Shown here piece by piece: positions 16,945 through 25,582 of a DNA stretch of 64,000 nt. The notes beneath the pieces were generated by a model. The model made no database searches and had not been told where the DNA came from. It saw nothing but the letters and a program-made list of their open reading frames with translations. Numbering within the stretch: the first letter of the stretch is position 1; the number at the start of each line of letters is the position of its first letter. Source of the stretch: Pseudoxanthomonas spadix (GTDB lineage: Bacteria; Pseudomonadota; Gammaproteobacteria; Xanthomonadales; Xanthomonadaceae); NCBI RefSeq assembly GCF_003703395.1, contig NZ_RDQN01000001.1, forward strand, positions 310,001-374,000. The letters are read 5' to 3'. The position numbers were made by a program, and so were the translations under genes.

Positions 16945-17421
16945 TCAGCGGATCACGACCCGTCCGTTGACCACGCGGACGTAGGTGTTCTCGCGCACAC
17001 CGCCCAGATCACGCTGGGTGATCACGACGGTGCGCCCGTCATCCATGCGCACAGTGATGTTGTAGGTGTCGGAGGTAACGCGGTTCTGGATGGCGTTGCC
17101 CGCCAGCGCGCCGGCCGCGGCGCCGCCGACCGTAGCGACGTTCTTGTTGCCCTTGCTGCCACCGGTTTCCTCGGAAATCTGGCGGCCGGCCACCGCACCG
17201 ACGATGCCGCCCAGTACCGCGCCGGTGCCGGTCGGCGCGCTGCGGGTGGCCGAAACCGGGTCAATCCGCGTGACGATGCCGCAGTCGGCGCACGAGCGCG
17301 AGGAAGTCGCGGAGGAATAACCGCCCCCACTGCCGCCGTAGCCGTTGTACGGCGAGGTGGTGGCGCAGCCTGCCAGCGTCAGCGCGCCGGCGGCCATCAG
17401 GGTCAAGGTTCGAAGGGACAT
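16945..17421 (-). CDS. Outer-membrane lipoprotein with glycine-zipper domain (SlyB/17-kDa antigen type)
   Basis: A 158-residue lipoprotein with the lipobox LAGC at residue 18. A Gly/Ser/Tyr-rich linker is followed by a two-helix glycine zipper (AVLGGIVGAVAG, then GGAAAGALAGNAI) and a C-terminal beta part ending in YVRVVNGRVVIR. This architecture is that of SlyB/PcP and the rickettsial 17-kDa antigen, thought to sit in the outer membrane and stabilise the envelope. The ATG at 17421 is chosen as the start of the signal peptide. A terminator shared with the cold-shock gene follows. Confidence 0.85.
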   Translation of the reverse strand: MSLRTLTLMAAGALTLAGCATTSPYNGYGGSGGGYSSATSSRSCADCGIVTRIDPVSATRSAPTGTGAVLGGIVGAVAGRQISEETGGSKGNKNVATVGGAAAGALAGNAIQNRVTSDTYNITVRMDDGRTVVITQRDLGGVRENTYVRVVNGRVVIR

Positions 17422-17591
17422 GCCAGACTCCTTCGCCGTTACGGCGAATCGGGGAACGAAAGATAAATGCGCAGCACTCGATATGGCGCGCATCGTGTTG
17501 TCCCCATCATGAATGCGAGGCCAACCTGCGGCGCTGTTCGTTCAATCCCCCCGGAATCGAGCAACAGCCAATGCGTTCGCCGGCCATGGCC

Positions 17592-18008
17592 TCAGCGGGC
17601 GAAGTCGTCGTGGCAGGCCTTGCAGGCCTCACCCACCTTGGCCAGTGTGGCCTTGGCATCCGGGCAACCCACCGGCGGGGCCGACAGTGCGCCGTCCAGG
17701 GTGGCGCGCAGCTGGCCGGCGTGGCTGACAAAGCGCTGGTCTTCGGCCAGGTCCGGGAACGCGGTCTCCAGGTCGTTGGCCACCGCGCGCAGCGTCTGCA
17801 GGCGCGGCATCGCATCGCTGGCGGTGCAGCGGTTGGCGGTGAGGTTCTGCTTGAGTACATCGGTCTGCTTGGACATCACGTGCATCACGCTGTGCGGAAA
17901 CGGATCCTGCCGTTCCTGCAGCCAGCGCATCGCGATGACCGTGGCCACCGCGCCGACCAGCAGGCCAAGGATGAAGATGAACAGGAATCGGGATGTCTGG
18001 CTGGCCAT
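17592..18008 (-). CDS. Membrane-anchored class II cytochrome c (cytochrome c' type)
   Basis: A 138-residue protein with an uncleaved N-terminal membrane helix (about residues 7-27) and a helical domain carrying one haem-binding motif, CKACH, only seven residues from the C-terminus, as in cytochrome c' four-helix bundles. Haem attachment would be in the periplasm. Two additional Cys (in NRCTAS and VGCPDA) are unusual for the family and could pair. Possible roles are NO or peroxide handling or minor electron transfer; context gives no more. Confidence 0.82.
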   Translation of the reverse strand: MASQTSRFLFIFILGLLVGAVATVIAMRWLQERQDPFPHSVMHVMSKQTDVLKQNLTANRCTASDAMPRLQTLRAVANDLETAFPDLAEDQRFVSHAGQLRATLDGALSAPPVGCPDAKATLAKVGEACKACHDDFAR

Positions 18009-18069
18009 GGGGCGTGCTCTGGGTGGGTCCGGGGGCCGATGTTACGACGCGCCGCGTCAAGACCGACTT

Positions 18070-18081
18070 TAGACTACGCGC
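18070..18081 (+). promoter_or_regulatory. -10 element directly before tcdA, suggesting a leaderless mRNA
   Basis: TAGACT at 18070-18075 is followed by exactly six bases and then the tcdA ATG. Transcription would start at or next to the start codon. No Shine-Dalgarno is present. No good -35 is visible. The same arrangement occurs before clpS and rarA. Confidence 0.4.
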
Positions 18082-18930
18082 ATGAAGGCCATCGCCATAC
18101 CCGCGCCCGCTGTCTCCACGGTCTGGAAGGAACGCTTCGCCGGCATCGACCGCCTGTATGGCCTCGGCGCTGTCGAGCGCTTCTCGCACCGCACCGTGGC
18201 GGTGATCGGCATGGGCGGGGTGGGGTCGTGGGTGGTCGAGGCGCTGGCGCGTTCGGGCGTGGGCCGGCTGCTGCTGATCGATGCCGACGACATCTGCCTG
18301 TCCAACACCAACCGCCAGTTGCCGGCGCTGGATGGCCAGTACGGCCGCAACAAGGTGGTGGTGATGGCCGAGCGCTGCCGCGCAATCAATCCGGAAATCC
18401 AGGTCGAGGCGGTGGAGGCTTTCCTGACCCCCTCGAACATGGACGCGCTGCTGGGCCGCGGCCTGGACCTGGTGATCGACGCCTGCGACAGTTTCCGGAC
18501 CAAGGTCGAGGCCATCGTCTGGTGCCGTCGGCGCAAGCTGCCGATGATCACGGTCGGCTCGGCCGGCGGGCGCACCGATGCGACCCAGGTGCGGGTGCGC
18601 GACCTGTCGCGGACCGAGCACGACGCCATGCTGGCGCTGGTGCGCAGGAAGCTGCGCGGCGAGTTCAATTTCCCCAGGGGCGCCAAGCGCTATTTCGGCA
18701 TCTCGGCGGTCTATTCGCTGGAAAACGTGCGCTACCCGCAGCCGGACGGCAGCGTGTGCGGTCTGCGGCCGGTGCTGGGGGCCGATGCCGCCCTCAAGCT
18801 GGACTGCGGCGCCGGCCTGGGCGCGGCCACCCACATCACCGGCACCTTTGCCTTCGCCGCCGCCGGGCGCGCGCTGGAACTGCTGTTGAAGCCGGCGCGC
18901 GCGCCGACGGCCGCAGGCTCAGGCGGGTAG
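18082..18930 (+). CDS. tcdA: tRNA threonylcarbamoyladenosine dehydratase
   Basis: A 282-residue E1-like ATP-dependent enzyme (TcdA/CsdL) that cyclises the t6A base at position 37 of tRNAs reading ANN codons. The nucleotide-binding Rossmann motif GMGGVGSWVVEALAR near residue 43, the LIDADDIC turn, NTNRQ, and DACDSFRTK are all typical. Length is slightly above E. coli TcdA (268). It may start without a leader. Its last 12 bases overlap the 3' end of the convergent TatD-type gene. Confidence 0.92.
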   Translation: MKAIAIPAPAVSTVWKERFAGIDRLYGLGAVERFSHRTVAVIGMGGVGSWVVEALARSGVGRLLLIDADDICLSNTNRQLPALDGQYGRNKVVVMAERCRAINPEIQVEAVEAFLTPSNMDALLGRGLDLVIDACDSFRTKVEAIVWCRRRKLPMITVGSAGGRTDATQVRVRDLSRTEHDAMLALVRRKLRGEFNFPRGAKRYFGISAVYSLENVRYPQPDGSVCGLRPVLGADAALKLDCGAGLGAATHITGTFAFAAAGRALELLLKPARAPTAAGSGG

Positions 18931-19683
18931 GCCGAACAGCCGGGTGGCGTTGGCCGAGGTGGCCGCGGCGATGTGCTCGGGGTCCTGTCCGCGCAGCGCG
19001 GCGATGGTCCGGCACACCAGCGGCAACCGTGCCGGTTCGTTGCGCTGTCCGCGATGGTCGGCATCGGGCTGGTCGGGCGCATCGGTTTCCAGCAGCAGGT
19101 GTTCCAGCGGCATCGAGGCGACCAGCCGGCGCAGGCGCTGCGCGCGTGCGTAGGTCACCGGGCCGCCCAGGCCGATCATGAACCCGCTGTCCCACAGCTG
19201 GCGGGCCTGTTGCTCGCTGCCGGCATAGCTGTGGACCACGCCGCGCAGGCCGCCGACCTTGCGCACGGCCATGATCACCGCTTCGACCGCCTTGCGTGCG
19301 TGCACGATCAGCGGCAGGTCGAACTCGCGCGCCAGCCGCAGCTGGCCCCGGAAATAGCCCTGCTGGTCCTCGACGTCCAGACCCTGGACATGGAAGTCCA
19401 GTCCGCACTCGCCGATCGCCACCGGGCGCTCGCGTTCGATCCAGTCGCGCAGTTCATTCAGATGCTGCGGGCGGTGCGCCTGCAGGAACAGCGGATGCAG
19501 CCCGTAGGCGGCAAACAGGCCTGCATCATGCGCACAGACCTCACCCAGCCTGGGCCAGGCGGCCGCTTCGGTGGCCGGCACCACCTGGCGCAGCACCCCG
19601 GCCTGGCGCGCGCGGGCGAGCACCGCCTCGCGGTCGGGATCGAACAGCGCGGCATCCAGGTGGCAGTGACTGTCGGTCAGCAT
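18919..19683 (-). CDS. TatD-family metal-dependent hydrolase (DNase)
   Basis: A 254-residue TIM-barrel hydrolase of the TatD/YcfH/YjjV group. Metal-binding and active residues are visible in order: DSHCHLD at the N-terminus, GECGLDF, LIVHARKA, VVHSYAG and ETDAPDQP. These enzymes show 3'-5' exonuclease activity in DNA repair and quality control. The ATG at 19683 begins the DSHCHLD motif. It follows the small DUF6116-type gene by 4 bases, so the two form an operon, and its 3' end overlaps tcdA. Confidence 0.9.
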   Translation of the reverse strand: MLTDSHCHLDAALFDPDREAVLARARQAGVLRQVVPATEAAAWPRLGEVCAHDAGLFAAYGLHPLFLQAHRPQHLNELRDWIERERPVAIGECGLDFHVQGLDVEDQQGYFRGQLRLAREFDLPLIVHARKAVEAVIMAVRKVGGLRGVVHSYAGSEQQARQLWDSGFMIGLGGPVTYARAQRLRRLVASMPLEHLLLETDAPDQPDADHRGQRNEPARLPLVCRTIAALRGQDPEHIAAATSANATRLFGLPA

Positions 19684-19687
19684 CGAC

Positions 19688-19912
19688 TCAGCGGCCGGGG
19701 CGGCCGGATGCGGCGTCCAGCGGCCGGGCCCTGCGGTCCTTCCAGCCGGCCAGCAACAGCGTGCCCAGCCCCAGCAGGATTTCATCGGCGAAGGGCACCA
19801 CGTCGGGCACCACCAGGTCGACCGCGAACAGCAGCGCGGCGAGCTTGAACAGGGTGGGATGGCGCAGGCGGCGCGCCCAGCTCAGCAGGGGCAATGTCAC
19901 GGGGTGGGGCAT
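19688..19912 (-). CDS. Small membrane protein (DUF6116-like)
   Basis: A 74-residue protein with one strong and one weaker hydrophobic segment (about 20-36 and 44-57) and the sequence LFKLAALLFAVDLVVPDVVPFADEILLGLG, a pattern I associate with the DUF6116 family of proteobacteria. It ends four bases before the TatD-type gene and is probably translated from the same mRNA. Function unknown. Confidence 0.7.
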   Translation of the reverse strand: MPHPVTLPLLSWARRLRHPTLFKLAALLFAVDLVVPDVVPFADEILLGLGTLLLAGWKDRRARPLDAASGRPGR

Positions 19913-20081
19913 GGCGGGATCAGCCTTGGGTCCGAAAAAAAGACGCTAACACGCGCCTCGGAGCGATGCGCCATTCATGCAACAGGCGGTTTAGGGGACT
20001 GTCAGTGGATACCTTGTTCAGCTTCGAAGGACAACAATCCGCGCCAGACATCAATACGGGCTCATCCGCCCGGAGGCCTCC

Positions 20082-20900
20082 ATGAAAAACACCACCACCA
20101 TGATTCTGGTCGGCGCAGGTGCGCTGCTGTTTGGCGGCGTGGCCACGGCGGCCTACATGAACAACCGCACGTCCGCGCAGACCTTCGCCACGGCCGACGG
20201 CGAGGCGCCGGCGACCTCGGCGCTGGACAGCGGTGAAGTCCTGCCGGCCAGCGACGTACCCACTGGCGCGCAACTGGAGTACGCCGATGTGGTCAGCGTC
20301 GAACCGGTCATGGACAAGGGCACCCTGTACGCCACCGTGATTGCGACCGAGCCCGTTCGCGAAACCACCATTACCAATACCCCGCGCGAGGTCTGCCGGG
20401 ACGTGGTGGTCAACGAGCGCCTGCCCGAACGCGACGGCAACGTGGGCGGCACGGTCGCCGGTACGGTGATCGGTGGCCTGGTCGGCAACCAGCTCGGCGG
20501 CGGAAGCGGCCGCGATGTCGCCACCGCCGCGGGCGCCGTGGCCGGCGGTTTCGTTGGCAACCGCGTGGACCGCAACCATGTCGGCGGTCGGGTGGTACAG
20601 CGTACCGAACGCCAGTGCCACACCGAGACCGCCACCTCCGAGTCCTCGACGGTCACCGGCTACAACGTCACCTATCGCAATCCCGATGGCACCACCGGGA
20701 CCATGCGCATGGACCACCAGCCTGGCAGCCGCATCGCGATGGGCAGCACCAAGAACATCGCCGGCTACAACGTGACCTACCGTTACGAAGGCCAGGAAAT
20801 GACCATCCGCCTGGACCGCAAGCCCGATTCGGATCGGCTGCCGGTGATCGACGGCAAGGTCGTCACCCAGACCGCGGCACTGGACGACACGCGTGGCTGA
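20082..20900 (+). CDS. Glycine-zipper 2TM envelope protein
   Basis: A 272-residue protein. An N-terminal signal anchor (residues 7-25) is followed by a polar region, a two-helix glycine zipper near 125-165 (GTVAGTVIGGLVGNQLGGG, then AAGAVAGGFVGNRV), and a C-terminal part with two similar GYNVTYR repeats about 35 residues apart. Family relatives include SlyB and DUF4124-like envelope proteins. The Cys residues at VCRDVVV and RQCHTE flank the zipper and could bond. A good terminator follows, so it is likely monocistronic. Confidence 0.8.
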   Translation: MKNTTTMILVGAGALLFGGVATAAYMNNRTSAQTFATADGEAPATSALDSGEVLPASDVPTGAQLEYADVVSVEPVMDKGTLYATVIATEPVRETTITNTPREVCRDVVVNERLPERDGNVGGTVAGTVIGGLVGNQLGGGSGRDVATAAGAVAGGFVGNRVDRNHVGGRVVQRTERQCHTETATSESSTVTGYNVTYRNPDGTTGTMRMDHQPGSRIAMGSTKNIAGYNVTYRYEGQEMTIRLDRKPDSDRLPVIDGKVVTQTAALDDTRG

Positions 20901-20925
20901 TCGGTCCGCGCGCATGCAGCGAGAG

Positions 20926-20950
20926 GAAGCCGGCGAAAGCCGGCTTCTTT
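20926..20950 (+). terminator. Intrinsic terminator
   Basis: GAAGCCGGC, GAAA tetraloop, GCCGGCTTC, then TTT. It lies 26 bases after the stop of the glycine-zipper gene. The T run is short but the stem is perfect. Confidence 0.8.
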
Positions 20951-21052
20951 ATGTTTTGGCGCGATACCAAAGCGGCTTGACACGCGCGACCGGTATGCTG
21001 ACCCCGCGCAGGCACCGCCTGCACCAGTCCGCCCCAGCCGATGCACACCTGC

Positions 21053-21601
21053 ATGAGCGTCTTTGAACTTCAACTGGACACCGATCGGCTGATCCTGCGG
21101 CCGCCGTGTGCCGGTGATCTGGATGACTGGGCCGCATTTGCGGCCGACCAGCAGGCCATGCGCCACCTGGGTGGCACGATGCCGCGCACGGTGGCCTGGC
21201 GCAGCCTGGCCACCGTGGTCGGCGCCTGGCAGCTGCAGGGATTCGGGTTCTTCTTCGTGTTCGAGAAGGCCACTGGCGCCTGGGTCGGTCGGGTCGGGCC
21301 TTGGCAGCCTGAAGGCTGGCCCGGGACGGAAGTGGGCTGGGGCATCAAGCGCGATCGCTGGGGCCAGGGTTACGCACCAGAAGCGGCGCGTGCGGCGATG
21401 GACTGGGTGCTGGGACAGCATCCCTGGCAGCAGGTGATCCACTCGATCGATCCGGACAACCTGCCTTCCAAGGCGGTGGCTGCCAAGCTTGGCTCGCGGC
21501 TACTGCGGATGGACACGCTGCCTGCGCCGTACGCCGGCAAGCCGGTGGAAATCTGGGGCCAGTCGCGCGCGCAGTGGGACGCCAGCAACGCAACGCGATG
21601 A
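21053..21601 (+). CDS. GNAT-family N-acetyltransferase (RimJ/RimL-like)
   Basis: A 182-residue GNAT of the RimJ/RimL type. It begins with LDTDRLILRPP, contains the family beta strand FVFEKATGAWVGRVG, and the acetyl-CoA P-loop region GWGIKRDRWGQGYAPEAARA. The ATG at 21053 is chosen because similarity begins there; another ATG lies 12 bases upstream. Neither has a clear ribosome-binding site. A TATGCT hexamer at about 20993 may be its -10. Its stop overlaps the start of the broken GST gene as ATGA. Substrate unknown. Confidence 0.85.
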   Translation: MSVFELQLDTDRLILRPPCAGDLDDWAAFAADQQAMRHLGGTMPRTVAWRSLATVVGAWQLQGFGFFFVFEKATGAWVGRVGPWQPEGWPGTEVGWGIKRDRWGQGYAPEAARAAMDWVLGQHPWQQVIHSIDPDNLPSKAVAAKLGSRLLRMDTLPAPYAGKPVEIWGQSRAQWDASNATR

Positions 21602-21790
21602 TCACCGCCTACGGGATGTTCACCTCCGGCAACTGCCACAAGGTCAAGCTTGTGCTGGAACGCCTGGGCCGCCCGTACCGCTGGGTGGAAGTGGACAGCA
21701 CCAGCGGCCAGACCCGCACGCCGGAGTTTTTGGCCATGCCAATGGCAGGGTGCCGATCATCGAGCGCGAGGACGGGTGCATACCCGATGC
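21598..21790 (+). pseudogene. Truncated, frameshifted glutathione S-transferase
   Basis: The ATG at 21598 overlaps the GNAT stop as ATGA. The first 48 codons read as a normal GST thioredoxin domain (YGMFTSGNCHKVKLVLERL). Near 21738 the frame is lost: after EFLAMP, the continuation NGRVPIIEREDG lies in another frame, one base short. The second frame keeps GST similarity only to about 21785 and then runs into the 3' end of the convergent ygfZ, so the rest of the thioredoxin domain and the whole helical domain are missing. It is a 5' remnant of a former GNAT-GST operon. Confidence 0.8.
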
Positions 21791-22657
21791 TCAGCGCGCC
21801 AGGCCGTCGAGCAGGACATGGCTGCGCAACATGGTCGAGCCGCTGCGCAGCGTGTCGGCCGGCGGATGATCCAGCGGCAGCACCGCCAGGGCTGGCCCGG
21901 GGGCGTGGCTGCTGGTGCTGACGACCTGGCCCAGGTGGCGTTCGCCGTCTTCCACCGGGGCACCTGGCGTCAGCAGTGCATCGCCTTCCAGCAGGGCCAG
22001 GCCGCGCTTGGCCTTGCCCAGGAAATGGGTGCGGGCCACGATTTCCTGGCCCGGGTAGCAGCCCTTCTTGACGCTGAAGGCATGCAGGCGTTCCAGCGAT
22101 AGCTGCTGCGGGGTCCACTGCTCGCGCTGGGAGGCATCCAGCCGCGGCAGGCCGTGGCGCAGGTCGATGTCGCGCCAGCGGGCGAGGGCGGCGACATCCT
22201 CGGGCGCCTGCTGGCTGCTGACGCGCAGCAGGCGCGGCTGGTGCGAAGAGCCGATGTCCAGTTCGATCGCCCCGTCCTGCACGTCCAGCAGCGCACCCTG
22301 CGCACGCAGCGGGGCGGTCAACGCGCCCTGGACTTCCAGGGCGGCCGGCGCCTCGATCACCACCTGCTTGCGGAACACGAAGCGCTTGAGCGCCGCGGCC
22401 ATTTCCACGGCCGGGACATCGGGCAGCACCAGCATCAGCTGGTCGGCGGCCGGGCGCAGCACGGCGAACACGGCAATGACCCGTCCCTTGGGCGTCAGCC
22501 AGGTACTCCACTGCCAGCGGCCCGCTTCCAGGGCATTGAGATCGTTGGCGAACTGCGCCTGCGCGAACGCCACCGCATCGGGCCCCTGCAGCGTGACCAG
22601 GCCGTGGTCGGTCAGGGCAAAGGCCCGTTCACCGGGATTTTGGCGGTTGTCAGTCAA
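21791..22657 (-). CDS. ygfZ: Folate-binding protein YgfZ (Fe-S cluster maintenance)
   Basis: A 288-residue YgfZ/GcvT-like protein. It has the family signature KGCYPGQEIVARTHF (the exposed Cys used by YgfZ is in KGCYPGQE) and the N-terminal GLVTLQGPDAVAFAQAQF motif. YgfZ uses tetrahydrofolate and supports repair or assembly of certain Fe-S enzymes. No ATG or GTG fits the N-terminus; the TTG at 22657 is the most likely start. It is divergent from the sdh operon, whose SdhB carries three clusters, which makes the neighbourhood sensible. Confidence 0.88.
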   Translation of the reverse strand: MTDNRQNPGERAFALTDHGLVTLQGPDAVAFAQAQFANDLNALEAGRWQWSTWLTPKGRVIAVFAVLRPAADQLMLVLPDVPAVEMAAALKRFVFRKQVVIEAPAALEVQGALTAPLRAQGALLDVQDGAIELDIGSSHQPRLLRVSSQQAPEDVAALARWRDIDLRHGLPRLDASQREQWTPQQLSLERLHAFSVKKGCYPGQEIVARTHFLGKAKRGLALLEGDALLTPGAPVEDGERHLGQVVSTSSHAPGPALAVLPLDHPPADTLRSGSTMLRSHVLLDGLAR

Positions 22658-22675
22658 GATCGTGAGGATTAAAAT
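22647..22675 (+). promoter_or_regulatory. Promoter of the sdhaf4-sdhCDAB operon
   Basis: TTGTCA (22647-22652), 17 bases, TAAAAT (22670-22675). Each hexamer matches the sigma-70 consensus at five of six positions and the spacing is ideal. Start of transcription is expected near 22682, about 15 bases before the assembly-factor ATG. It overlaps the proposed ygfZ start on the other strand. Confidence 0.7.
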
Positions 22676-22696
22676 TTTGTGCGTTGCGAGAATGAC

Positions 22697-22849
22697 ATGA
22701 TAGGCCAAACCCCTCCCATCCCCGAACCCGATCCTGAAACGCTGAAGCCCCAACCGGCGCCAGCGCAGAAGGAAATCGGGGGGCGCGACGGCCCCGAGCC
22801 GACCCGCTACGGAGATTGGGAAAAGAACGGGCGCTGCGTCGACTTCTGA
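22697..22849 (+). CDS. SDHAF4-type succinate dehydrogenase assembly factor (DUF1674)
   Basis: A 50-codon gene (ATG 22697, TGA 22847-22849), below the usual size cutoff of gene finders. The N-terminal half is Pro-rich; the C-terminal half holds the complete DUF1674/SDHAF4 signature: GGRDGPEPTRYGDWEKNGR, ending CVDF. In eukaryotes and alphaproteobacteria this protein binds flavinated SdhA and protects it until it joins SdhB. It stands between an almost ideal promoter and sdhC (72 bases away), so it is the first gene of the sdh operon. The location in front of sdhCDAB strongly supports both reality and function. Confidence 0.88.
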   Translation: MIGQTPPIPEPDPETLKPQPAPAQKEIGGRDGPEPTRYGDWEKNGRCVDF

Positions 22850-22921
22850 AGTCGACACCGGCAGCGCCTTCCAGCCAACGCGGCCTTTGCCGACCGCCCA
22901 GCCGAGATAACGAGCCACGCA

Positions 22922-23317
22922 ATGGCGACACGTCAACGACCGCTTTCCCCGCATCTCCAGGTGTATCGCTGGCAGATCCAGATGGTCACCTCCATCGTGC
23001 ATCGCGCCACCGGCATCATCCTGGCCCTCGGCGCGTTGCTGATCGCCGCCGCCCTGGTCGCCCTGGCCACCGGCCCCGACGCCTGGACCTTCATGTCCAC
23101 CCAGGCCGGCACCTGGTACGGACTGGTCTTCCTGTTCCTGTGGACCTGGGCCTTCAGCTATCACCTGCTCAACGGCATCCGCCACCTGGCGCAGGATGGC
23201 GGACTTGGCTATGCCATCGCCGCCTTCACCCGCAACGGCTGGCTGGTCAGTGCGGGCAGCCTGGTCCTGGCGCTGCTGATCTGGGCCGGCGTATTCGCAA
23301 AGGGGGCCCTGGCATGA
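22922..23317 (+). CDS. sdhC: Succinate dehydrogenase cytochrome b556 subunit
   Basis: A 131-residue membrane subunit with three helices (about 30-52, 66-88 and 106-126). The RPLSPHLQVYRWQ start and SIVHRATGI motif bind quinone and haem b; the haem-ligating His is in SYHLLNGIRHLA. It anchors SdhA/SdhB to the inner membrane and passes electrons to ubiquinone. Its stop overlaps the sdhD start as ATGA. Confidence 0.96.
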   Translation: MATRQRPLSPHLQVYRWQIQMVTSIVHRATGIILALGALLIAAALVALATGPDAWTFMSTQAGTWYGLVFLFLWTWAFSYHLLNGIRHLAQDGGLGYAIAAFTRNGWLVSAGSLVLALLIWAGVFAKGALA

Positions 23318-23706
23318 GCAGCACCAAGCGTTTCCGCACCCCACTGAAGAACGCCCGCGGCCTGGGCTCGGCCAAGGAAGGCCTGCAGCACTGGCTGCTG
23401 CAGCGCTACACGGCCTTGGCCCTGATCGTGTTGGGGAGCTGGTTCGTGTATTTCGTCATCAGCCTGGTCCACGCCGACTACCTGGCTGCGACCGACGCGA
23501 TCTCCAGGCCGTGGAACGCCATCGCGCTGGTGGCCTTCCTGCTGGCCATGTTCTGGCACGCGCAACTGGGCGTGCAGGTGGTCCTGGAGGACTACGTGCA
23601 TGCGCCGCTGACGGCGATGGTGTCGCAGCTGCTGGTCCGTTTCATCTGTCTCCTCGGTGCGCTGGCCAGCGTCTTCGCCGTGGTCCGCATCGCACTGGGA
23701 AACTGA
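23314..23706 (+). CDS. sdhD: Succinate dehydrogenase membrane anchor subunit
   Basis: A 130-residue protein with three membrane helices. The N-terminal [20 protein letters not shown] motif is typical of SdhD, and the haem-ligand/quinone-site His is in [18 protein letters not shown]. It overlaps sdhC by 4 bases, so translation is probably coupled, and precedes sdhA by 7 bases. Confidence 0.96.
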   Translation: MSSTKRFRTPLKNARGLGSAKEGLQHWLLQRYTALALIVLGSWFVYFVISLVHADYLAATDAISRPWNAIALVAFLLAMFWHAQLGVQVVLEDYVHAPLTAMVSQLLVRFICLLGALASVFAVVRIALGN

Positions 23707-23713
23707 AGCCATC

Positions 23714-25507
23714 ATGTCTTCCGCATACAAGATCACCGAACACAAGTACGACATGGTCGTGGTCGGCGCCGGCGGCGCTGGCCTGCGCGCCACCTTCGGC
23801 CTGGCCGCCAAGGGCCTGCAGACGGTCTGCATCACCAAGGTCTTCCCGACCCGTTCGCACACCGTGGCCGCGCAGGGCGGCATCTCCGCGGCGCTGGGCA
23901 ACATGGGCGAGGACGACTGGCGCTACCACTTCTACGACACCATCAAGGGCTCGGACTGGCTGGGCGACCAGGACGCGATCGAATACATGTGCCGTGAGGC
24001 CATCCCCTCGATCATCGAGCTGGAACACCAGGGCGTGCCGTTCTCGCGCACCGAGGACGGCAAGATCTACCAGCGCCCGTTCGGCGGCATGACCACCAAG
24101 TTCGGTGAGGGCCCGGCGGCGCAGCGCACCTGCGCGGCCGCCGACCGCACCGGCCACGCCATGCTGCACACGCTGTACCAGCAGTCGCTGGCGCACAACG
24201 CGCGCTTCATGATCGAGTACTTCGCGCTGGACCTGATCTTCGACGAGGAAGGTGTCTGCCGCGGCGTGCTGGCGCTGGACATGGCCGAGGGCACGCTGCA
24301 CCTGTTCCGCGCCCACGGCGTGGTGCTGGCCACCGGCGGCTATGGCCGTGCCTACTTCAGCGCCACCTCGGCCCACACCTGCACCGGTGACGGCGGCGGC
24401 CTGGCCATGCGCGCCGGCCTGCCGATGCAGGACATGGAGTTCGTGCAGTTCCATCCCACCGGCATCTACGGCGCCGGCTGCCTGATCACCGAAGGCGTGC
24501 GCGGCGAAGGCGGCATCCTGCGCAACGCCAACGGCGAGCGCTTCATGGAACGCTACGCCCCGCACTACAAGGACCTGGCATCGCGCGACGTGGTCGCCCG
24601 TTCCATGACCATCGAGATCCGCGAAGGCCGCGGCGTGGGCGAGCACAAGGACCACATCCTGCTCGACCTGACCCACCTGGGCCCGGAAGTGATCAACGAA
24701 AAGCTCCCCGGCATCGCCGAAAGCGCACGCATCTTCGCTGGCGTGGACGTGGCCAAGGAGCCGATCCCGGTGCTGCCGACGGTGCACTACAACATGGGTG
24801 GCATCCCGACCAACTACCACGGCGAAGTCGTGCGCAAGCTCGGCGACGATCCGGATTCGGTCGTGCCGGGGCTGTACGCCATCGGCGAGGCGGCCTGCGT
24901 CTCGGTCCACGGCGCAAACCGCCTGGGCTCCAACTCGCTGCTGGACCTGGTGGTGTTCGGCCGCGCGGTGGCCAACCGCTGTGCCGAGACGATCACTTCC
25001 GGCGCGCCGCACAAGACCCTGGCGCCGGACAGCTGCGACAAGGCGCTGGGCCTGCTGGACAGGCTGCGCAATGCCAACGGCGATACGCCGACCTCGGTGA
25101 TCCGCGACAACATGCAGCGCACCATGCAGTCCGATGCAGCCGTGTTCCGCACCAGCAAGACGCTCAAGGAGGGCTGCGAGAAGATGGCCCAGGTGTTTGC
25201 CAGTTTCCAGGACGTCAAGGTCTCCGACCGTTCGCTGGTCTGGAACTCGGACCTGATCGAAACCTACGAGCTGAGCAACCTGCTGCTCAACGCGGTGGCG
25301 ACGATCAACTCGGCCGAACAGCGCCACGAAAGCCGCGGCGCCCACGCGCACGAGGATTTTCCCGATCGCGACGACGTCAACTGGCACAAGCACACACTGG
25401 TCAGCGTCGACGACAAGGGCCAGTGCAGCTTCGACTACCGTCCGGTGCACATGTACACGCTCAGCAAGGACGTGGACGTGGTCCCGCCGAAGCCGCGCGT
25501 TTACTGA
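23714..25507 (+). CDS. sdhA: Succinate dehydrogenase flavoprotein subunit
   Basis: A 597-residue catalytic subunit oxidising succinate to fumarate. The dinucleotide fold [12 protein letters not shown] is near residue 16; the covalent FAD-binding His is His49 in [10 protein letters not shown]. Further marks are [15 protein letters not shown], the catalytic RDVVARSM region and the C-terminal [11 protein letters not shown]. Length is close to E. coli SdhA (588). Two candidate maturation factors, the SDHAF4-type gene and sdhE, flank the operon. Confidence 0.97.
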   Translation: MSSAYKITEHKYDMVVVGAGGAGLRATFGLAAKGLQTVCITKVFPTRSHTVAAQGGISAALGNMGEDDWRYHFYDTIKGSDWLGDQDAIEYMCREAIPSIIELEHQGVPFSRTEDGKIYQRPFGGMTTKFGEGPAAQRTCAAADRTGHAMLHTLYQQSLAHNARFMIEYFALDLIFDEEGVCRGVLALDMAEGTLHLFRAHGVVLATGGYGRAYFSATSAHTCTGDGGGLAMRAGLPMQDMEFVQFHPTGIYGAGCLITEGVRGEGGILRNANGERFMERYAPHYKDLASRDVVARSMTIEIREGRGVGEHKDHILLDLTHLGPEVINEKLPGIAESARIFAGVDVAKEPIPVLPTVHYNMGGIPTNYHGEVVRKLGDDPDSVVPGLYAIGEAACVSVHGANRLGSNSLLDLVVFGRAVANRCAETITSGAPHKTLAPDSCDKALGLLDRLRNANGDTPTSVIRDNMQRTMQSDAAVFRTSKTLKEGCEKMAQVFASFQDVKVSDRSLVWNSDLIETYELSNLLLNAVATINSAEQRHESRGAHAHEDFPDRDDVNWHKHTLVSVDDKGQCSFDYRPVHMYTLSKDVDVVPPKPRVY

Positions 25508-25582
25508 TCAATGCCGTGAATCGGCGTGTCGCCCGCATGCGGGGCGCGCCGACTCCCCCAATCCTCTACCCGGACCCAGGCC

